A stretch of 64,000 nt of DNA, taken from positions 31,338,039 to 31,402,038 of the forward strand of contig NC_080067.1 of assembly GCF_949987535.1 (NCBI RefSeq). Reading direction: 5' to 3'. Each line of letters starts with the position of its first letter. Positions within the stretch are counted from its first letter, which is position 1. Of the stretch, positions 58,594-64,000 are shown in pieces. The notes beneath the pieces are model-generated. The model did no database searches. It was given only the letters and a program-made list of their open reading frames with translations, and had not been told where the DNA came from. Position numbers and translations under genes: made by a program. The stretch comes from Balaenoptera acutorostrata. Taxonomy: Eukaryota > Chordata > Mammalia > Artiodactyla > Balaenopteridae.

Positions 58594-60769
58594 ATTCATT
58601 TTCTCCTTACTATTTGACACACTTAAATGCATTTGCAAACTAAGAAAGTCATTATATCCTTTGAACCAAAGAACAGTGTTTTACACTTGCCCTTATTAAT
58701 ATTCTTAGTTTCAGCCCATCTTCTACGTTCTCTCAAAATGGTGACTATGTACCTCTAAACAGGTATTCTTTAGTTAGTAGCAGGGTGATTTAGCGGAAAG
58801 AACTCTGATCTGATGACTGCATAACTGTTCCATCTTTGTCACTGTTCTGGGACCTTGTTTCGGGGAAATATAATTTTTTAAAAAATCTCCCAACCCAGGA
58901 AATTTCTCCAAGAAGGCAGAAGAGAAAAAAAACAATTTTATTATTGAATAAACATTAAACCAGAATGTGATATGCATCACAGGCAATCTGTTAAAGACAA
59001 TGCCAAGACAGAAAGACATCTCACTCTTTTTCTGGAGCCAAGAAGATACAACACATTGTCTCAAGAGAAACCTGAACTTGTCCTCAAGAAAGAGGACTTG
59101 ACACACTATTTGTCACACGTGGTGCATCCTAAATTCACCTGGTAGTTGGGGTGACCATCTATGTTAGCTAATTGACTTTATCCAGAGGAAAAACACACTT
59201 CTTATATCTGTATGATAGGAAGGAGTTTTGTAACTTGGTCTGAGGTTCCCATCCACCCACAGAAACTGGGAACTAGGGTCAAGATCTTCCTTGATAATTA
59301 CATCTCAAAGAGATGGCTCCCAGGTCCTTGAGAAAGACAATCCTGGGTCATAAAGATGGCAAGAGTCTTATTTAGCTTTTTTAAAAATTCACATGTATTT
59401 CAAAAAGAGAAAGAACTTACAAGTTTTCTAAAGTGAACACTAAGCAAAGGGGAGGGGAAGACTCACTTATTTTCAACAGGAAGAATTAAGTTTTTCATCT
59501 TTAATTTGTTTACCCTTACACTCGGATAAGTCATCAGTTGCTTCAGGCCTTTGTCTTCTCATTTATAAAAGGCTAATTCGTATTGTATGATCTCTAACAT
59601 ACATTTTCTCTCTAGAGTCTACATCGTCCTTGTTTGTCTTTTCATTGTTAGTTGTGATTGACTACCGTTTTTCAACTTGATGTCATCTAGTAGTTTGATT
59701 AAGTTGCCTTCTAAGTACTTATCTAAATAAATCACTGAGAAAGAGGAAAGAGGCCCCTGACATCCTGGTCTGATGCTGACAGCTAAGCTGTATTGTTCTC
59801 TTCTTGAATGTAAACCATCTCACAGAACAGCAATATCAGACAAAGTCACTCTGAGTGTACGATAAAATGACACAACTCAGGGTCATGGTGTAACCCACAA
59901 AATACCAACCTTCCTTCTCTCCTGCCTAATATGAGTGACTGCTGCTTTAAAAAAAAAAAAATCAGCTATGGCTTCATGCTAGCTCCAGTCTGCTTTCTTT
60001 ATAGATAAGATTGATTGAGGTACCCAATCATAGAATTATCCCTGCTTCTTGACAGCATCCAAAGCCCTGCTTCCTTAGACCCTCTCCAAAATGACTCAGC
60101 CAAAACAAATATCCTATAATAGAATTCCCCATAATAAGCATTCTCCTGCAACTGCAACAAGTAATAAGTCAAGCTTTTTCAACTACACATATGTTGCAGG
60201 TGGTCTTTGGCAGAAAGAAATTGACATCATTGATTTAAAATGAAATGTGGAATAGGAAAAAACCAAGGGTAGAGCCTGTGAAACAATGCTGGGGGCTTCA
60301 CTGCTTGTCATTGATCCTTTCATCAATAACTTTGGCCATGGAAATTTAACCCAGTACACATCCACCTGACGATACAACTATTCATTTCACCTCTTTCTAT
60401 CTTCTTCACAAAGCTATCAGCAGAGACTTTCTCCAATTCACTTGGACCATTTATGTAACATCTGTGACTGTGTCCTGATATTTTTTCACTTTTAAATTGT
60501 TTGATTTGTGTGTGTGTTTAAAAACTGTACATATTTTGTAACTGGGAGAAAGGTGCTAAAGGTTGTTTGGCTTGCCAGTTTTTATCAAAACCATGTCATG
60601 TCAACACTTACTTCCTCCCTACACACTATTGAATATGATGTCTTTCCTTTGTTTGCCTATTCTCTTACCTAAAGTATCTTGAGTTTCTATTATTTTCTCA
60701 TCTGTTTAGGCTTCAATTCCCTTATTAATATATTTGTGCTGTCCTTTCAATTTAAAGTTGCTGTTTTTT
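58594..60769. other. No confident feature
   Basis: Intergenic sequence with an A-run at about 59949-59961. The antisense frame at 58774-59106 (110 codons) has no recognised motif. Confidence 0.45.
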
Positions 60770-61112
60770 GGGCTTCCCTGATGATGCAGTGGTTAAGAAT
60801 CTGCCTGCCAATGCAGGGGACACAGGTTCAAGCCCTGGTCCGGAAAGATCCCACATGCCACGGAGCAACTAAGCCCATGTGTCACAACTACCAAACCCAT
60901 GGGCCACAACTACTGAAGCCCATGTGCCTAGAGCCCAAGCTCCACAACAAGAGAAGCCATCAAAATGAGAAACCCGCGCACCGCAACGAAGAGTAGCCCC
61001 CTCTCGCCGCAACCAGAGAAAGCCCGCACGCAGCAACAAAGACCCAATGCAGCCATAAATAAAATAAATAAACTTATTAAAAAATTAAAAATAAATAAAT
61101 AAAGTTGTTTTT
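60770..61112 (+). mobile_element. CHR-type SINE, longer variant, with partial target-site duplication
   Basis: The body is at 60770-61100, starting 'gggcttccctgatgatgcag'-like, with the extra 'acaactactgaagcccatg' section also seen in the 25211 copy. It ends in AAATAAAT-type tails. Direct repeats 'aaagttgctgttttt' (60754) and 'aaagttgttttt' (61101) differ by an internal deletion. It is more diverged than the copies at 11781 and 33089, so probably older. Confidence 0.88.
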
Positions 61113-61144
61113 TAAGTAAAATGGCTCATTGAAAGGGTCTCTTT

Positions 61145-62340
61145 TTTTTTAAGACTTTATTTTTCAAATTCACAGTAAAGTAGAAAGTATGGAGAGTTCC
61201 CATGTGCACTCTGCCCTCTCACATATAAACCTTCCCTACTATCAAATTCTGCATGAGCAGTGCATTTGTTACAATAAATGTTTACATTGATACACTGTTA
61301 CCAACCAAAGTCCATAGATTACATTGTTTCACTCTTAGTGTTGTACATCTCATGCATCCACCATTATATTATCATAAGAAATAGTTTTACTGTTCTAAAA
61401 ATTATTTATGTTCTGCCTATTCATACCTCCCTCCCCTCAAACCCCTGGCAACCACTGATGTTTTCTCTGTCTCCATGCCTTTTCCAGAATGTCACATAGT
61501 TGGGATCATACAGTATGTAGCCTTTTCAGATTGGCTTCTTCCACTAAATAACATTCATTTAACTTTTTTCATGTCTTTTCATGGCTTAATAGCTCATTTC
61601 TTTTTAGTGATGAAAATGCTTCCATTGTCTGGATTACTGCTATTGATTTATCCATTCACCTATGAAAAGACTACCTTGGTTGCTTCCAAGTTTTGGAAAC
61701 TATGAATAAAGCTGCTATAAACATCCAAGTGCAGGTTTATGTGTGGAGATAAATTTTCAACTCACTTGGGTAAGTAAATACCAAGTGTAAGGATCACACG
61801 GTAAGAGTACATTTAATATTGTAAGAAACTGCCAGTTGTCTTCCAAATTGCCTGTACCATTTTCCATTCCCACCAACAAAGAATGAACGTTCTTGCTGCA
61901 CATGCTTGCCGGAATTTGGTCTTGTCAATGTTTTGGATATTCACTGTTCTAACAGGTGTGTAGTGGTATCTCGTTATTTTAATAGGCAGTTCCCTCATGA
62001 TATACAATGTTATTGTGCTTCGTTTCGTATACTCATTTGACATCTATACATCTTCTTTGGTATAGTGTCTCTTAAGATCTTTTGCCCATTTTATAATCAG
62101 GTTGTTCATTTCCTTATTGCTTAATTTTAAGCATTGCTTGTATGTTTTGGATAGCAGTCCTTCATCTGCAATGTCTTTTGCAAATATTTTCTTCCAGTCT
62201 CTGGTTTCTCATTCACTTGACAGTGTCCTTCTCAGAGCTGAAGTTTTTAATTTTAATGACATCTAGCATATGAATTATTTCTTTCATGGATCAAGCTTTG
62301 GTGTTGTATCTAAAAAGTCATCACCAAACCCAAAAGTCAT
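61145..62340 (-). mobile_element. LINE-1, antisense, 3' half
   Basis: The antisense L1 runs from its 3' terminus ('aagactttatttttcaaatt') through 'cccctggcaaccactgatgt', 'aatgtcacatagttgggatc', 'aaatgcttccattgtctgga', 'ctgttctaacaggtgtgtag' and 'cagtccttcatctgcaatgt' to about 62340. An antisense 76-codon frame at 61813-62043 is decayed ORF2. Confidence 0.9.
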
Positions 62341-64000
62341 CTAGGTGTTCTTATATGAAATGGTCTATTTCTGTTATGTTGTTTGCCACATCTATTATAA
62401 TCAGTGGAGCTAACAGAGTCCCTAATATATTTAGTATTCTGATTATTACAAAGAACCTTAATAATTAACCTTAGTAATTTTTTTTTTTTACCAAAATTAA
62501 CTCATTAGATGCCTAAAAATTAAATAGGTCTAAAGCTAACTAGGAAAGAATCAAAAAGGTACAAAAATGTATAATGAAAGTAAGGACTCTGGGAAACAAT
62601 GATCACCTCTAGGGGAGGAGGAGCAAGGGAAAATGTTGGCATGGTTACAGCCTACAGGCTTGAAGGAGGGATCAGTGAAGATGGGACTCAGGCTTCTGCC
62701 GAGGGGGTGTTGTGCTGGCGGGTTGGGGCTGGTGTCTGCCTGGCGGGGTTTGCAAGAGACAGGAAAACAGCAAACTGGATTCAGATGCTGCTCATGGAAG
62801 GAGCCATCTCTGCTGGGGTGAAAAGCATTGCTGGTCTTATGCTCACAGGAATAGCAAACAGATGCAAGTCCACAGAAAGGAGAACAGCCCTTTTCCTTCC
62901 CCCAACCTTGCATGTCCTTCTGATGTCCTTATTGCCAGAGCCCAGCAAGAAGCAGCTGGCAAAGCAGAAGTATGGTCTGTGGAATCTCAGCCCCAGCCTC
63001 ACGTGCCAAGTACACAGAGTGGGCTTGAAACTGAGAGACAATAGCTTAATAACTGGCACACTCTCTCAATGGTTCGTGCCAGGCTTTTGTGCTTGCCTTT
63101 GATTAAACATCCTGCTTTTTCTTCTTTTTACATGTTCTGTCACTCGTCATGAATTTTTTAAGGTTCTTTGCCTAATGTCCAGAACCCATTTGGCTGTTCC
63201 CAATCAGGATCATGATTTCTAAGGTGACATGGTCACTCTTTCCCCATGCTCCTTTGACTCTCTTTTGACCAACAAGTTTTCCATAATTAAACACAGAGAG
63301 ATATGTCCCTTCATTGTTTCCTCTTCTTTCTGAAATAAGTCACTATAACTTTCCAAAAGGTGACCTGTACAGTCATAAATCTGTTTATCTTCTCCCGAGT
63401 CCACCTCCATGAACATATATTTTGCATTCTCCATGGTGTATATATCTTTTGGATATTCACTGAATGTGTTAATGACACTTCTAGCTAGCTTCTAGTAAGT
63501 TTTTTCCTGAGCAATAAATATAAAATCCCCCAATCCTGTCTCTTCAGAGAAAATCAATTTTTTTCTTTATATTCGAGCATTTTCTTACCTTAGTTTCCTT
63601 GAATGAAAGCCATCTGCTTTTTTTCTTTCAAAGTTTAATAACTAAATATCCAGCCTTTTGATTTTTTATGGTATGCTCCCCATGACCAGATCATATACGT
63701 TTATTTTGTTTGTAATGCAGCTTCTGTGTTTCCTTTATTCTCTTGTTTTTCTCTGTCTGCTTAGGTTCTACCTATACTGTTCTATTATTTCCATTGTGCT
63801 GGATCTTCTCCCATTACAATCTTCAGGTGCTCCCTACCACATTTGCTTTCTTCTTCTGTGGACTTCAGACAATACCACTTCCTTACAACTTAAAATTCTG
63901 TCTCCTTTCTTCAGCAGGAACTCTCTTCCCCCTGCTGTATTCTTACTGCCCTCCTGTGTCACCTCAAGTACCTCAGTTGTTTCATCCCCCCTATTCTCAC
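62341..64000. other. No confident gene; short GC-richer patch at 62600-63050
   Basis: The patch at 62600-63050 has a 167-codon sense frame (62599-63102) and several others on both strands. Open frames in many phases at once suggest composition rather than coding, and I recognise no domain. It may be an unnamed LTR or an old repeat. From 63100 to the window edge the sequence is AT-rich and unassigned. The antisense frame at 63219-63434 has no recognised motif. Confidence 0.4.

Noticed and set aside
62599..63102. 167-codon sense frame, among the longest in the window
   Set aside because: Overlapping frames are open in several phases on both strands, which points to composition. No domain is recognised and no splice or promoter context is seen.

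Overview
This window is mammalian nuclear DNA, almost certainly from a cetacean or a close cetartiodactyl relative. It carries seven copies of the tRNA-derived CHR-type SINE of whales and their relatives. It also carries young L1 3' ends of a type I associate with whales rather than cattle. I see no BovB LINE or ruminant ART2A/Bov-tA SINE. There is no bacterial-style gene organisation, and I find no intact cellular protein-coding gene. Nearly all short ORFs are chance frames inside repeats or AT-rich intergenic DNA.

Layout. The first 5 kb hold two gammaretrovirus-like LTR remnants, an antisense L1 piece and a CHR SINE. From about 4 to 12 kb there are weak MIR SINEs, a CA microsatellite and long unassigned AT-rich stretches. 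At 12.78-13.38 kb lies an RPL10 processed pseudogene with direct repeats at both ends and an internal deletion. From 20.3 to 22.2 kb is a nest of L1 and MLT2-like LTR pieces, followed by a deleted Tigger1 copy and two more CHR SINEs. From 27.4 to 28.8 kb are a second Tigger-like element and a twin-primed (5'-inverted) L1. From 32 to 42.8 kb are L1 fragments, two CHR SINEs, a MER5A, a pair of unexplained diverged repeats and a candidate retrocopy. From 44.5 to 50.2 kb is the main locus. The last 14 kb hold a MER53-like palindromic element, a MIR, a second twin-primed L1, another CHR SINE and a long antisense L1.

The most notable locus is 44.5-48.9 kb. An L1 interrupted by a Charlie-type hAT element is followed by a GC- and CpG-rich island (about 46.0-46.4 kb). 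About 450 bp downstream is an endogenous retroviral envelope gene that I recognise as the ERVMER34-1 (HEMO) orthologue, followed by a MER34-like LTR. In humans this env is a captured gene between USP46 and RASL11B, driven by a CpG-rich non-LTR promoter. Here the start codon and Kozak context survive, but in-frame stops and two frame changes break the reading frame. The island still looks CpG-rich although the protein is lost, which is the observation most worth following up. No gag or pol was recognised next to the env. The envelope is annotated as a broken copy only.
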